From: Lewinellaceae bacterium
Lineage (GTDB): Bacteria > Bacteroidota > Bacteroidia > Chitinophagales > Saprospiraceae
Assembly (NCBI GenBank): GCA_020636215.1
Contig: JACJYG010000021.1
Coordinates: 1 to 33,225 of the forward strand
Direction: 5' to 3'
Length of the DNA stretch: 33,225 nucleotides
Shown: positions 1-12,771 of the stretch, piece by piece
How positions within the stretch are numbered: position 1 is the first letter of the stretch
Layout of the letters: every line of letters starts with the position of its first letter
Position numbers and translations under genes: made by a program
The notes under the pieces: generated by a model
What the model was told of the DNA's origin: nothing
The model's input: the letters and a program-made list of their open reading frames with translations, nothing else
Databases searched by the model: none

Positions 1-506
1 TGTAACTCCTTTTTCTTTTGGGTGAAACATGGGGGAAACATTGCCCTCGTTTTTGTATACCCTCCTTATCCTGCCATCCGGATCGTGGACTGATAAAAAT
101 CCTCTCCCCCCATCTTGCCTGCTAACCTCAGAAACGTTATATTAGGCTTTTGCTTTTAGAGGCCTTACCACCAACGCAACCATCTACGTTTCAATGATGG
201 GAGCGTCCGAGATCACTGTACATTTTGTATTGCTTTAAAGACTTGGGGTTATCTCCCCTTCAGGCGAGTTTCATCATTGGTTATTTGCCGGAAGAGGAAA
301 AAGTAATATATTCCCATTCCGAAAGCGAGCTTAATTCTAGAAGCGACCAAACATTGCGCGTCCCTCGAGCATACCCAACAAATAATACAAAAGCAGGGCT
401 GCCGGTGAATATCCAATCACCACTGCCAAACACGGATAAATAGTCGATCAATTATGCGTACCGCGCTCAAAATCCTGGATTCAGAGCATAATACTAATAA
501 ACGCCT
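1..506. other. Leader region upstream of the defence operon, no gene seen
   Basis: This is mixed-composition DNA before the first helicase gene. The only open frame (225-443, TTG start, 72 codons) has no family resemblance and I treat it as chance. The region should carry the promoter of the long + strand operon, but I found no convincing pair of Bacteroidota promoter elements (TTTG about 19 bases before TAnnTTTG). A short direct repeat GAAACAT occurs twice near the left edge (about 23-57). Confidence 0.4.
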
Positions 507-3500
507 ATGAATATCTTCGAGACCCATCACGCTATTGTCCGGGAATACAAAAACTATATCGAGTCTTTTATCAATATCCGAAAGGATCATATTCGGGAAG
601 CGGTGCAGGATGCCCTCGATAACGGCAAGCTCTGGCCCAACCCGCTCATTCAGTTCAACCCGATCTATAAGGAGGGGGAGCCCGTGGCCAGTTTGATTAA
701 AAATGGTGTCCTTCATTCCGGACTGGGCCATGTCTTTAAAGGGTACAACTTATACCACCATCAGGTAGAAGCGCTGACATTGGGGGCGCAGGGAAAAGGC
801 TTTATCGTCACCTCCGGTACGGGCTCCGGGAAGTCGCTCACTTTTCTGGGGACCATCTTCAACTACCTGCAAAAAGAACCCGGAATCCCGGGGGTAAAGG
901 CCATCCTGATCTACCCCATGAATGCGCTGATCAATTCTCAGTATCAGGAGATCGAGAAGTATGCGGCCAACTATCAGAAAAATACGGGAGCGGATTTCCC
1001 TATAACCTTTGCTCAGTACACCGGCCAGGAAGATGAAGAGACGCGGGACAAGATCAGAGCCAACCCTCCGGATATCCTCCTGACGAATTATATGATGTTA
1101 GAGCTGATCCTGACCAGGTCGGCGGATGTGGACGTCCGCAATTCGGTCTACAAGAGCCTGCGCTATCTGGTGTACGATGAGTTGCACACCTTCCGGGGCC
1201 GGCAGGGGTCGGACGTGGCCTTGCTGAACCGCAGGCTGAGGGCGCTGTGTAAGAACGAGATCACCTGTATCGGCACTTCGGCTACCATGGTCAGTGGAGG
1301 CAGTTTATTCGATCAGAAGGCCAAGGTCGCCGAGGTGGCCTCAACTTTCTTTGGGGTTGAGTTTGAACCGGAACAGGTCATCGTGGAGCGGCTGGAACCG
1401 TCTCTTTCCGCCGAGCCGGTTACAAAAGGCGCCCTGGTTCGGGCCATTCAAGGGGGCATCAATATTCACGGAAGCTGGGAAGATCTCTACAACGATCCTC
1501 TGGCGCACTGGCTGGAACAGAACGCCGCGCTGTATATCACCGGCGAAGGGCATACGATGCGCAAGAAACCTCAGACGCTGGAACAGATCACCAAAGAGCT
1601 GTCGGATTTTACAGGACTGGGTGAAGCAACCTGCCAGGCGGCCCTGATCCAGGAGTTGGAATGGATCTCCAGAGTCAATGTTAAGGCGGCGGAAGAGGGC
1701 AAGAAAACGATCCTGCCCTACAAACTCCATCAGTTCATCAGCCAGACGGGCTCGGTTTACGCTACGCTGGAGCAGGATGAAACCAGGCAGAAGATCACGC
1801 TGGAGTCCGGCATCTATGATGTGGAAGACGGTGTGCGGATGATCTACCCGCTGGTCTTTTCCCGGGAGACCGGCCAGGAGTTCTATTGTGTTACCCTGGA
1901 CCTGGGCCAGAACATGATATATCCGCGGGAGTTTTCGGAAGTGCCTCTGGACAAGGACGAGGAAGAGCCGGATCAGCTGAGCATGGTGGGCTACATCATC
2001 CCGGCCCCTGATGCCTGGGACGAGAGCAGGCTGGTGGACGTTCCCGGCAACTGGGTGAACCAGCGCAAGGATGGTTCTTTCACCATTAAAAAGAAGTACC
2101 GCAGCCGGATGCCCAGATACATCTGGTTCAAAGCCGACGGGGCATTCAGTTTTGAGGCGCCGACGGAAAGCGGCCTGTGGTTTGAGGGTTGGTACATGCC
2201 CTACCGCCTTTTGTTTGACCCGACTTCCATGACGTTCTATTCGAGCATGACGAAGGACCGGACCAAGCTGACCGCTCTGGGCAGCGAGGGCCGTGCTACG
2301 GCCACCACCATCCTGACCTTCAATATCCTGCGGCAGTTTGCGGAAGCGAATTATCCTTCAGACAAACAGAAAGTACTTTCCTTTACCGATAACCGGCAGG
2401 ACGCAGCCTTGCAGGCTGGCCACTTCAACGACTTCATCAGCACCGTCCGCATCCGCTCGGCTATTTACAAGGCCCTCAGGGATGCACCGAAGGGCAAGCT
2501 GGAATTCAATGAGATCGGGGAGGCGGTGGCCGATGCGCTCAACCTGGCCCCTGAGGATTATGCGGAGAATCCCGCCGCTTTCGGCCGAATGAAACGGGAG
2601 AACCGGGAAGCGCTGATCGACTTCCTGATGTACCGTATCCTCTACGACCTGAGGCGCAGCTGGCGGGTCATCCTGCCCAACCTGGAGCAGTGCGGATTGC
2701 TGGAGATCAGGTACAAGGACATCGAGGAGGTAAGCCAGGACCCGGAATTTTATCAACAGGTCGGATGGCTGGCGAAGATGCCGGCGCGGGATCGGGCAGC
2801 GCTCATTTACCAAAGCCTGGAGTTCTTCCGCCGGGAGTACGCCATTTCTTCCAGGACATACCTCACCTACGAACAGGTCAGGCAAAAAAAGCTCAATATC
2901 GAGCAAAAGCTGAAGGCGCCCTGGGCATTTGATGAAGAGGAACTGGTCACCTTGCCCAACTACCTGCGGTATGAACGGTTGGACGACCGCAACCGGGATT
3001 ACACGGTTTCCCTGGGGCACATCAGCGCCTATGGTATCTTTTTCCGGAATACCCTGGCAAGGCTGGACGTAGAGGACAACCTGAAAAACATCAAACGGGA
3101 CGACCACCCGGCTCTGATGGAACAGTGGTTGGAACTGCTGTCCCAGGCGGGATGGCTTAAACGGGAGGAACGGCAATCGGCGGATGGCAAAGACACCTAT
3201 GTCTATCAGCTGGACATCGCCGCGCTGGAATGGGCCCTGGCCGACAAACAGGAGGTGGAGATCGACCCGATCAAAATGCGGGCGCTTACCGCCTACAAAA
3301 AACCGGCCAACCGGTACTTCCGCGAAATTTACCGGTCGGACATTTCGAACCGCTCTTCCCTGGAGGCGCTCGACCATACGGGGCAGATCAAAAACGAGGA
3401 CCGGCAGATCCGGGAAGAACGGTTCCGGGAAGGCAAACTGGCCGCCCTTTACTGTTCGCCGACCATGGAGCTGGGCATCGATATTGCCAGCCTGGATGTG

Positions 3501-5659
3501 GTGCACATGCGCAACGTGCCGCCCAACCCCGCCAGCTATGCCCAGCGCTCCGGCCGGTCGGGGCGCTCGGGGCAGGCGGCCCTGGTTTTTACCTTCTGCA
3601 GCTCCTACTCTCCCCATGACAAGCACTATTTCAACGACATCATCGGCATGGTGTCAGGAGAGGTGGTGGCGCCGCGCCTGGACCTGATCAACCGGGAGCT
3701 CTTACAGTCGCACCTGCAGTCGATGGCCCTGGGCGAGCTGGGCATCGATAAGCCGATGAGCCACAGTTCCGACCGAGGCATCGGCGGGTTGGTGGACATC
3801 CGCCAGGAAGGCTACCCCTTGTTCCAGGAAGTGCAGGAAGCCCTGAAATTCCGCCTGGGGCAGGCCCAGCGCCACCGCCTGGCGCAAACGTTCAGGAAGG
3901 TGGCCGAAGATATCGAACCGGAGTTGATCGGCGGAAAAGGCAAAAGCTGGTACCGGGCCGAGTGGATCGATCAGGTGTTGGAGCAGTTCCCGCAGAACTT
4001 CAACCGGGCTTTCAATCGCTGGCGTAAGCTGTACGAGGTAGCGATCCTGCAACTGGAGGAGGCTACCGACCAGATCCGCACCGGCCTGTACAAGCGAGGG
4101 TCTTCTGAGTTCAGGCGCTTACAGGCGCAACAGGGCCTGGCGCAGCGCCAGCTCGACCTGCTCCTGAACGTGGACAAAGACAAATACGGCCTTTCGGAGT
4201 TTTACCCCTACCGCTACCTGGCCTCCGAGGGCTTCCTGCCGGGATACAACTTCACCCGCCTGCCCATCCGGTCTTTCCTGCAAACCAAAGATTCCGGAGA
4301 GTACCTGTCCCGGCCCCGCTTCATCGCCCTCCGGGAATTCGGCCCCCTCAACGTCATCTACCACAGCGGCAGTAAATACCGGATCGAACGCCTGGTATTG
4401 CCCGGGAGCCTGCAGTTTTCCAAAGCAAAAATCAGCCCGAAGTCCGGGTATTTTATGGAGGGCGAAGACTACAACCGAGACACCTGCCCCATTACCGGGC
4501 TGAGCCTGGCAGAAGGAAATGCAGCGGATAACACCTACATCAACCTGGTGGAGATGACGGAAACCCAGGGCATGGCGGCGGAACGCATCTCCTGCGACGA
4601 AGAGGAACGCATCTCCCAGGGCTTTTCCATCAAAACCTACTTCACGGTTCCCGGCGGCATGGAGCGCATCCAGCGCGCCGAGGTCAAGAATGATGGGAAA
4701 CATCTGCTGACCCTGCAGTATATCCCTGCCGCCCGCCTGGTCCAGGTCAATGAGAAGTGGCGCCGCAACCGGGAGGAAAAATTTCCGGTAGGAGCAGAAA
4801 CGGGCTTCTTCCGCAAACACACCTTCGAGCCGGACCCGGACAAGGAGGCCGTGGAAAGAATACAACTGTACACCTGGGATACCGCCGACGCGCTTTACAT
4901 ACAACCGATACAGGCGCTGGGGCTCGATATCGAAGGGCGCATCTCCCTGATGTACGCCCTGAAGCGGGCCATCGAAGTGGAGTTTCAGGTGGAACCCTCG
5001 GAGATCGGCGTAGAACAAATGGGCGACCCGGAAAACCCCAACCTGCTCATTTATGAAAATGCGGAAGGAAGCCTGGGCATCCTATCCCAGATCGTCAACT
5101 CTGCGGAAACGTTCAACCAACTGATCGAACGGGCGATCCGGATCTGCCGCTTCGACGACCCGGATTATAAGGCTCCGGCGTCCTACCACGACCTGCTGAG
5201 CTACTACAACCAGCGCTACCACCACCAGGTGAACCGCTTTTCCATCAAAGACAAGCTGAACATGCTCCGGAAGTGCCAGGTACACCTTTCGCAAACCAAT
5301 ACGAAGGAGTACAACTACGAGGAGCACTACCGACAGCTGCTGGCGGCTTACGACAAGGAGAGCAGCACCGAGCGGGTTTTCCTCGACTTCCTCTACAAAA
5401 ACCGCCTCCGCCTTCCCGACTGGGCGCAGGTGCGCCATGCGGAGCTCTATGTGCAGCCCGACTTCGTGTATGAGTCCAACGGCATCCGCACCTGGATCTT
5501 TTGCGACGGCACCCCTCACGATGACCCGGAGATCCGCGAGCGGGACCGCCTGCAGCGGCGCGCCATCCGAAAGACGGGCGATGAGTACTGGGTATATTAT
5601 TACCGGGACAACCTCGCGGATAAAGTGAACGAACGTCCTGACTTATTCAAAAAGATGCA

Positions 5660-5663
<4 letters not shown>
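507..5663 (+). CDS. DEAD/DEAH helicase with DUF1998 region and C-terminal nuclease-like domain (fused DrmA/DrmB-like)
   Basis: A 1718-residue superfamily 2 DNA helicase, probably the translocating effector of a DISARM-like anti-phage system. Visible motifs: Q-motif-like YNLYHHQ (80-86), Walker A TSGTGSGKS (102-110), motif Ia IYPMNAL (135-141), DEAH-box variant DELH (224-227), motif III GTSAT (256-260), and motifs V-VI with MELGIDI and QRSGRSGRSGQ (about 985-1023). A DUF1998-like segment follows (about 1460-1570, ending LLSYYNQRYHHQVNRF). The last 100 residues look like a DUF559/Vsr-type nuclease fold: QPDFVY, then IFCDGTPHDDPEIRERD. DISARM normally encodes the helicase (DrmA) and DUF1998 (DrmB) separately, so this would be a fusion. 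Druantia DruE is also a giant DUF1998 helicase and is the main alternative name. The ATG follows an A-rich leader without a clear ribosome binding site. The gene overlaps the next by ATGA. Family call is firm; system name is inference. Confidence 0.85.
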
Positions 5664-8494
<2,831 letters not shown>

Positions 8495-8509
8495 ACTTAG
8501 AATGAAGCA

Positions 8510-8558
8510 TTTTCTGCCTTTGTTTGCCCCAATCCCTGAAGGGAGCAAAGGCAGAAAA
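8510..8558. repeat. Perfect 13-bp inverted repeat with C-rich/G-rich core in its loop
   Basis: Left arm TTTTCTGCCTTTG (8510-8522) is exactly complementary to CAAAGGCAGAAAA (8546-8558). The 23-base loop carries GCCCCAATCCCTGAAGGGAG, itself able to pair CCC with GGG. It sits in the 148-base gap between the SNF2 and methyltransferase genes and could attenuate or process the transcript there. A further copy of TTTTCTGCC lies at 8598-8606. Confidence 0.7.
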
Positions 8559-8560
8559 CG

Positions 8561-8595
8561 CTCTGTCACCCTTTAGGGCCGGGGCAAAAACAGAG
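8561..8595. repeat. Second hairpin with related core in opposite orientation
   Basis: CTCTGT (8561-8566) pairs with ACAGAG (8590-8595). Inside lies CCCTTTAGGGCCGGGGC, which on the other strand reads GCCCCGGCCCTAAAGGG, a close relative of the core in the adjacent hairpin. The two elements therefore form an inverted pair immediately upstream of the methyltransferase gene. Confidence 0.5.
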
Positions 8596-8642
8596 GGTTT
8601 TCTGCCGCTTGCTCTAAGAATGCTGAATAGGGACAAAATTAA

Positions 8643-11600
8643 ATGATAATGAAACATCCCACCATCACCATAACGGGCTCCATACTGGCGGCGGACATCC
8701 TGAACGCCATCGAACAGAACGACGGCATCCCCGGGCAGAACGACAAGGACTTCGGCCTGGCCAAAGGCGAAAAGGTGAAAGACCACATCGCCCGGGTGTA
8801 CGCCGACGCCCGCTTCTACTGGCAAGGCTTCCAGCGACAGATGGAGCGGCTCGACGGAGAGGGGAAAGAACTGGGCACCTCCGAGACCCGCAAGTTCTGG
8901 ATGATCCCCTTCCTCACCATGCTGGGGTATGACCCGGTATTCTCCCCGGCGGAGCGGGTGCACGACAAAACCTACCCCATCAGCCACCGCGACCCCGACC
9001 TGGACCAGTTCCCCATCCACATCGTAAGCTACAAGGACAGCCTCGACAGCAAGGTGAAGGGCCGGATGAGCATGTCGCCCCACGCTACCGTGCAGGAATA
9101 CCTCAACCTGACGGAGCACCTCTACGGCATCGCCACCAACGGCCTGCGGCTGCGCCTGCTGCGCGACAGCAGCCGCCTGGTGAAGCTGTCCTACCTGGAG
9201 TTCGACCTGGAGCGCCTCTTCGAGGAAGAACACTACGCCGATTTCGCCCTGCTCTACCGCCTGCTGCATCAAAGCCGCATGCCCCGCAACCAGGATGGGG
9301 TGGCGGACTGCCTGATGGAGGAATACCACCAACAGGCCCTGGCCTCGGGCTCCCGCATCCGCGACGGGCTGAGTAAGGCGGTGGAGGCGTCCATCAAATT
9401 GCTGGGCAATGGTTTTCTGCAACACCCCGACAACCAGGCCCTGCGGCAGCAGGCAGCGGAGGAGCAGATCAATGCCGAGGAGTACTACAACTGGCTGCTC
9501 CGCCTCATCTACCGCATGCTCTTCCTGATGGTGATCGAGGAACGCAACCTGGTGTACGGCAAGGACGCCGATCCCAACAAGCGGAAGATCTACTACGATT
9601 TCTACAGCCTGCAGCGCCTGCGGCAACTCTCCGAGCACCGCTTCCTGGCCGACCGCCGCTACCAGGACTACTGGCAGAGCCTGCGGCAAACCTTCCGCTT
9701 GTTTGAAGCGGAAGCGTACGGCCAGCCCCTGCAACTGAAACCCCTGGCGGGCGGGCTGTTCGGCCGCTCCGCCATCGGCGTGCTGAATAGCGCCTCCCTG
9801 GATAATGCGGTGCTTTTGCAGGTGCTGCGCGCCCTGAACGTCTTCACCCATCCTGATACCGGGCAGAGGATCCGCGTCAATTACGGCGCGCTGAATGTGG
9901 AGGAGTTCGGCTCCGTCTATGAAGGGCTGCTGGAGTACGACCCCCAATTCAAGCGCAGCAGCGGCAAGTGGAGCTTCGGCTTCACCAAGGGCGACGCCCG
10001 CTCCCGCTCGGGCAGCCACTACACCCCCGACGAGCTGGTCGCCCCCCTGATCGAACATTCCCTGGATTACCTCATCGAGGATCGGCTGAAGGAGGCGGGA
10101 TGGACGGTGGGCACGCAAAACCCGGATGTACAGGCCAAAGCTGAGCAGGGCCTGCTGAGCCTCACCGTCTGCGACGTGGCCTGCGGCTCCGGCCACATCC
10201 TGCTCAATGCTGCCCGCCGCATCGCCCAGCAGCTGGCCCTGGTGCAGACGGCCGATGAGCAGCCCTCCCCGGAAGCGCAGCGCAGCGCCATCCGGCAGGT
10301 GATCCGCAGCTGTATCTACGGAGTGGACCTCAACCCGCTGGCGGTAGAGCTCTGCAAGGTGGCCCTTTGGCTGGAAGCCCACAACCCGGGCGAGCCGCTC
10401 AACTTCCTGGACCACCACATCAAATGCGGCAACGCCATCGTGGGCGCCGGCCGACTGGAGGATCTGATGGAAGGGATACCGGATGAGGCGTTTCAAAACC
10501 TCACCGGCTTTAGCCAGGAGGAGAAGGGAGTGGCGGCCCTGCTCCGCAAGTCGAATAAAAAGCAACGGGAAGACCGGATAAAAAGAAAGCAGCTGACCAC
10601 TGCCGCCATGCAGCAGGCCGAGGACAGCCTGAACCGCATGGCCAACCGACTGGCGGAATGGGAGGCCCTGCCGGAAACCACGCCCGAGGAGGTCGAAGCC
10701 AAGGCCAAAGCCTACAACGGCCTGGTGAACAGCGCCGGCTGGTACCGCCTGAAACAGCTGGCGGATGTGCAGGCGGCGCAGTTCTTCCTGCCGAAAAAGG
10801 ATGCCGCCGATTTCGTGACGGACCAGGACTACTACACCTGGTTGTACCGCTCCAACGCCATACAGGACCGCCGTGCCGCCCTGGCGGTGGGGATAGCAGA
10901 GCGGAAGCGCTTCTTTCACTGGTTCCTGGAGTTTCCGGAGGTGTTCTCCTCCTCCTTTGGGGGAGGTCGGGAGGGGGCTGGTGGCTTTGATTGCATTTTG
11001 GGGAATCCGCCGTTTTTGGGAGATCGGAAAATAACAGGAGCCTATGGCCATGATTTCGCAGAATATATCCGTCATAAATATGCTCCGATTGGTAGCGTAA
11101 ACCTTGTTGCTTATTTCTTCCGTAGAATTTTTGAAATCATCAGAGAAAGTGGCTTTCAATCGTTAATCTCCACTGACAGTATAGCCCAAGGCAATTCAAG
11201 GGAAGGAAGCTTAGGAATAATTTATGAAAAAGGTGGAGTGATTAATCATGCGATACGATCCATGCGCTGGCCCGGAACAGCAAATGTGGATATTTCTTTG
11301 GTAACTATTCACAAAGGCTTATGGTCCAAAAAAATAGTACTGGATAGGAAAGAGGTTGAAAGAATTACCACCTATTTGGATGACCAAGAATATTTGGGCG
11401 AACCCAATCAACTTGGTGCAAATGAAAACAAGAGTTTTGTTGGATCATATGTGTTAGGTAAAGGCTTTGTCCTCGAACCATCGGAAGCCCAAGCTCTCAT
11501 AGAAAAAGAACCAAAAAACAAGGAGGTTTTGTTTCCTTACCTTAACGGAGATGACCTCAACAATAGGGTAGACCAATCCCCTAGCCGCTGGGTGATCAAT

Positions 11601-12599
11601 TTCTTTGACTGGTCGGAGGAAAGGGCAAAGAAATATCCAGATTGTTATGGAATTATCGAAGAAAGGGTGAAGCCAGAAAGAACCAGATGGAAAAAGGATA
11701 AGGAGGGGAACGAAATTGTTGGAAAATATGCCCTCCGTAAACCGTTGCCCCAAAAATGGTGGATCTATGCGGATAAGCGGCCTAAACTCTACCGTATTAT
11801 CGAACCTTTGGAGCAAGTTCTGTCGATAAATAGACATAGTAAAAACCTGGTTTTTGCCTCATATTCTGAAAGGTTAGTTTTTTCTGAGGCGACTGTCGTT
11901 TTTGCATTAGACAAATGGTCGGAGTTTGCAGTTGTTTCTTCAATATTTCATGACCTATGGGCTTGGAAATACTCCTCTACATTGGGATCCAGTACATTAA
12001 GATACTCTGGAACCGATGCTTTTGAAACCTTCCCATTTCCTGAAAGAGCTCATCAAGTATTAGAAGAAATTGGAAGAAATTACCATTCATCCAGAAAACA
12101 ACTGATGCAATTCCTTCAACTCGGCCTCACCCCAACCTACAACCAATTCCACAATCCCCAGCTCACTCCCAAGGTTGAAAATCTGTCTTCCAAAGCATTA
12201 CAAAACCGCTACGGCAAAGAAACCTGGAACCTCTACAACCACCTGGACAACAAAAAGGCCGGCCGGGTACCCTACGCCGAGGCCGTGCCGATGATCGAAG
12301 AGCTGCGCCGCCTGCATCAGGAGATGGACGAGGCCGTGCTGGCCGCCTACGGCTGGCAGGATATTGCCCTGCGGCACGATTTCTACGAGGTGGACTATCT
12401 GCCCGAGAACGACAACATCCGCTACACCATCCACCCGGAGGCGCGCAAGGAGGTGCTCAAGCGGCTGCTGCTGCTCAACCACGAGCGGTATGCGGAGGAG
12501 GTGGAGCAGGGGCTGCATGATAAGAAGGGGAAGGCGGGGAAAGGGAAGAAAAAGGAAAAGGAGAAGAAGGGGGATGGGGGGCAGGGGAGGTTGTTTTGA
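8643..12599 (+). CDS. Eco57I/PglX-type N6-adenine DNA methyltransferase, DrmMI-like
   Basis: A 1318-residue class I methyltransferase expected to mark self DNA at adenine using S-adenosylmethionine. Motif I is CDVACGSGHILLNA (about 512-525), followed by YGVDLNPLAVELCKVALWLE (about 559-578) and the catalytic motif IV FDCILGNPPF (782-791). The first 400 residues have the layout of the nuclease/helical region of Type IIG or PglX enzymes, but I cannot point to a convincing catalytic triad, so cleavage activity is doubtful. Residues from about 820 to 1170 should hold target recognition; this part is clearly AT-richer than the rest. The conserved tail (GLTPTYNQFHNP, then LHQEMDEAVLAAYGW) is typical of the family. 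A low-complexity lysine/glycine tail ends the protein. Start chosen at ATG 8643; ATG 8649 is equally possible. It is the third gene of the DISARM-like core. A BREX PglX homologue is the alternative, but no other BREX gene is present. Confidence 0.88.
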   Translation: MIMKHPTITITGSILAADILNAIEQNDGIPGQNDKDFGLAKGEKVKDHIARVYADARFYWQGFQRQMERLDGEGKELGTSETRKFWMIPFLTMLGYDPVFSPAERVHDKTYPISHRDPDLDQFPIHIVSYKDSLDSKVKGRMSMSPHATVQEYLNLTEHLYGIATNGLRLRLLRDSSRLVKLSYLEFDLERLFEEEHYADFALLYRLLHQSRMPRNQDGVADCLMEEYHQQALASGSRIRDGLSKAVEASIKLLGNGFLQHPDNQALRQQAAEEQINAEEYYNWLLRLIYRMLFLMVIEERNLVYGKDADPNKRKIYYDFYSLQRLRQLSEHRFLADRRYQDYWQSLRQTFRLFEAEAYGQPLQLKPLAGGLFGRSAIGVLNSASLDNAVLLQVLRALNVFTHPDTGQRIRVNYGALNVEEFGSVYEGLLEYDPQFKRSSGKWSFGFTKGDARSRSGSHYTPDELVAPLIEHSLDYLIEDRLKEAGWTVGTQNPDVQAKAEQGLLSLTVCDVACGSGHILLNAARRIAQQLALVQTADEQPSPEAQRSAIRQVIRSCIYGVDLNPLAVELCKVALWLEAHNPGEPLNFLDHHIKCGNAIVGAGRLEDLMEGIPDEAFQNLTGFSQEEKGVAALLRKSNKKQREDRIKRKQLTTAAMQQAEDSLNRMANRLAEWEALPETTPEEVEAKAKAYNGLVNSAGWYRLKQLADVQAAQFFLPKKDAADFVTDQDYYTWLYRSNAIQDRRAALAVGIAERKRFFHWFLEFPEVFSSSFGGGREGAGGFDCILGNPPFLGDRKITGAYGHDFAEYIRHKYAPIGSVNLVAYFFRRIFEIIRESGFQSLISTDSIAQGNSREGSLGIIYEKGGVINHAIRSMRWPGTANVDISLVTIHKGLWSKKIVLDRKEVERITTYLDDQEYLGEPNQLGANENKSFVGSYVLGKGFVLEPSEAQALIEKEPKNKEVLFPYLNGDDLNNRVDQSPSRWVINFFDWSEERAKKYPDCYGIIEERVKPERTRWKKDKEGNEIVGKYALRKPLPQKWWIYADKRPKLYRIIEPLEQVLSINRHSKNLVFASYSERLVFSEATVVFALDKWSEFAVVSSIFHDLWAWKYSSTLGSSTLRYSGTDAFETFPFPERAHQVLEEIGRNYHSSRKQLMQFLQLGLTPTYNQFHNPQLTPKVENLSSKALQNRYGKETWNLYNHLDNKKAGRVPYAEAVPMIEELRRLHQEMDEAVLAAYGWQDIALRHDFYEVDYLPENDNIRYTIHPEARKEVLKRLLLLNHERYAEEVEQGLHDKKGKAGKGKKKEKEKKGDGGQGRLF
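10948..10978. repeat. G-rich palindromic element inside the methyltransferase coding sequence
   Basis: CCTCC (10951-10955) faces GGAGG (10962-10966) around TTTGGG, followed by TCGGGAGGGGG. On the other strand it reads as C-runs followed by AAAGGAGG, the general pattern of the intergenic cores at 8523 and 12634. It is translated in frame as a Ser/Gly-rich insert (residues 769-781) directly before the catalytic FDCILGNPPF. It also marks the left edge of the AT-rich segment. Confidence 0.5.
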
Positions 12600-12610
12600 G
12601 GGAATGTACC

Positions 12611-12693
12611 GCAATAGGTTTTGTGCATTAGCTCTCCCCGCCCCTTAATCCCCTAAAGGGGAAATCCACCCACAAATGCACAAAACCTATTGC
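12611..12693. repeat. Perfect 19-bp inverted repeat enclosing CCCC/GGGG core
   Basis: GCAATAGGTTTTGTGCATT (12611-12629) is exactly complementary to 12675-12693. The 45-base loop contains CCCCTAAAGGGG (12650-12661) and the same C-run/AAT/C-run/AAA/G-run plan as the 8510 element. It lies 11 bases after the methyltransferase stop and could end or protect that transcript. It lacks a T-run on the + strand, so it is not a textbook terminator. Confidence 0.7.
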
Positions 12694-12717
12694 TTCTGAA
12701 TACAACTATTATATTTT
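12689..12717 (+). promoter_or_regulatory. Possible Bacteroidota promoter before the membrane-protein gene
   Basis: ATTG (12689-12692) lies 17 bases before TATATTTT (12710-12717). This approximates the Bacteroidota TTTG / TAnnTTTG pair but misses the final G and the first T. It would start a separate transcript for the genes from 12772 onward, in agreement with the long hairpin just upstream. Weak evidence only. Confidence 0.25.
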
Positions 12718-12771
12718 TTCAAATGGTATTTTCAGACGGCAGGTAATTAATAGTAACGAAAAGCGAGCCGT

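Noticed and set aside
225..443. 72-codon frame with TTG start upstream of the first helicase
   Set aside because: No motif, no ribosome binding site and no resemblance; most likely chance.
8643..12599. BREX system built around a PglX-like methyltransferase
   Set aside because: No PglZ, BrxC, BrxB or BrxL-like protein occurs in the window.
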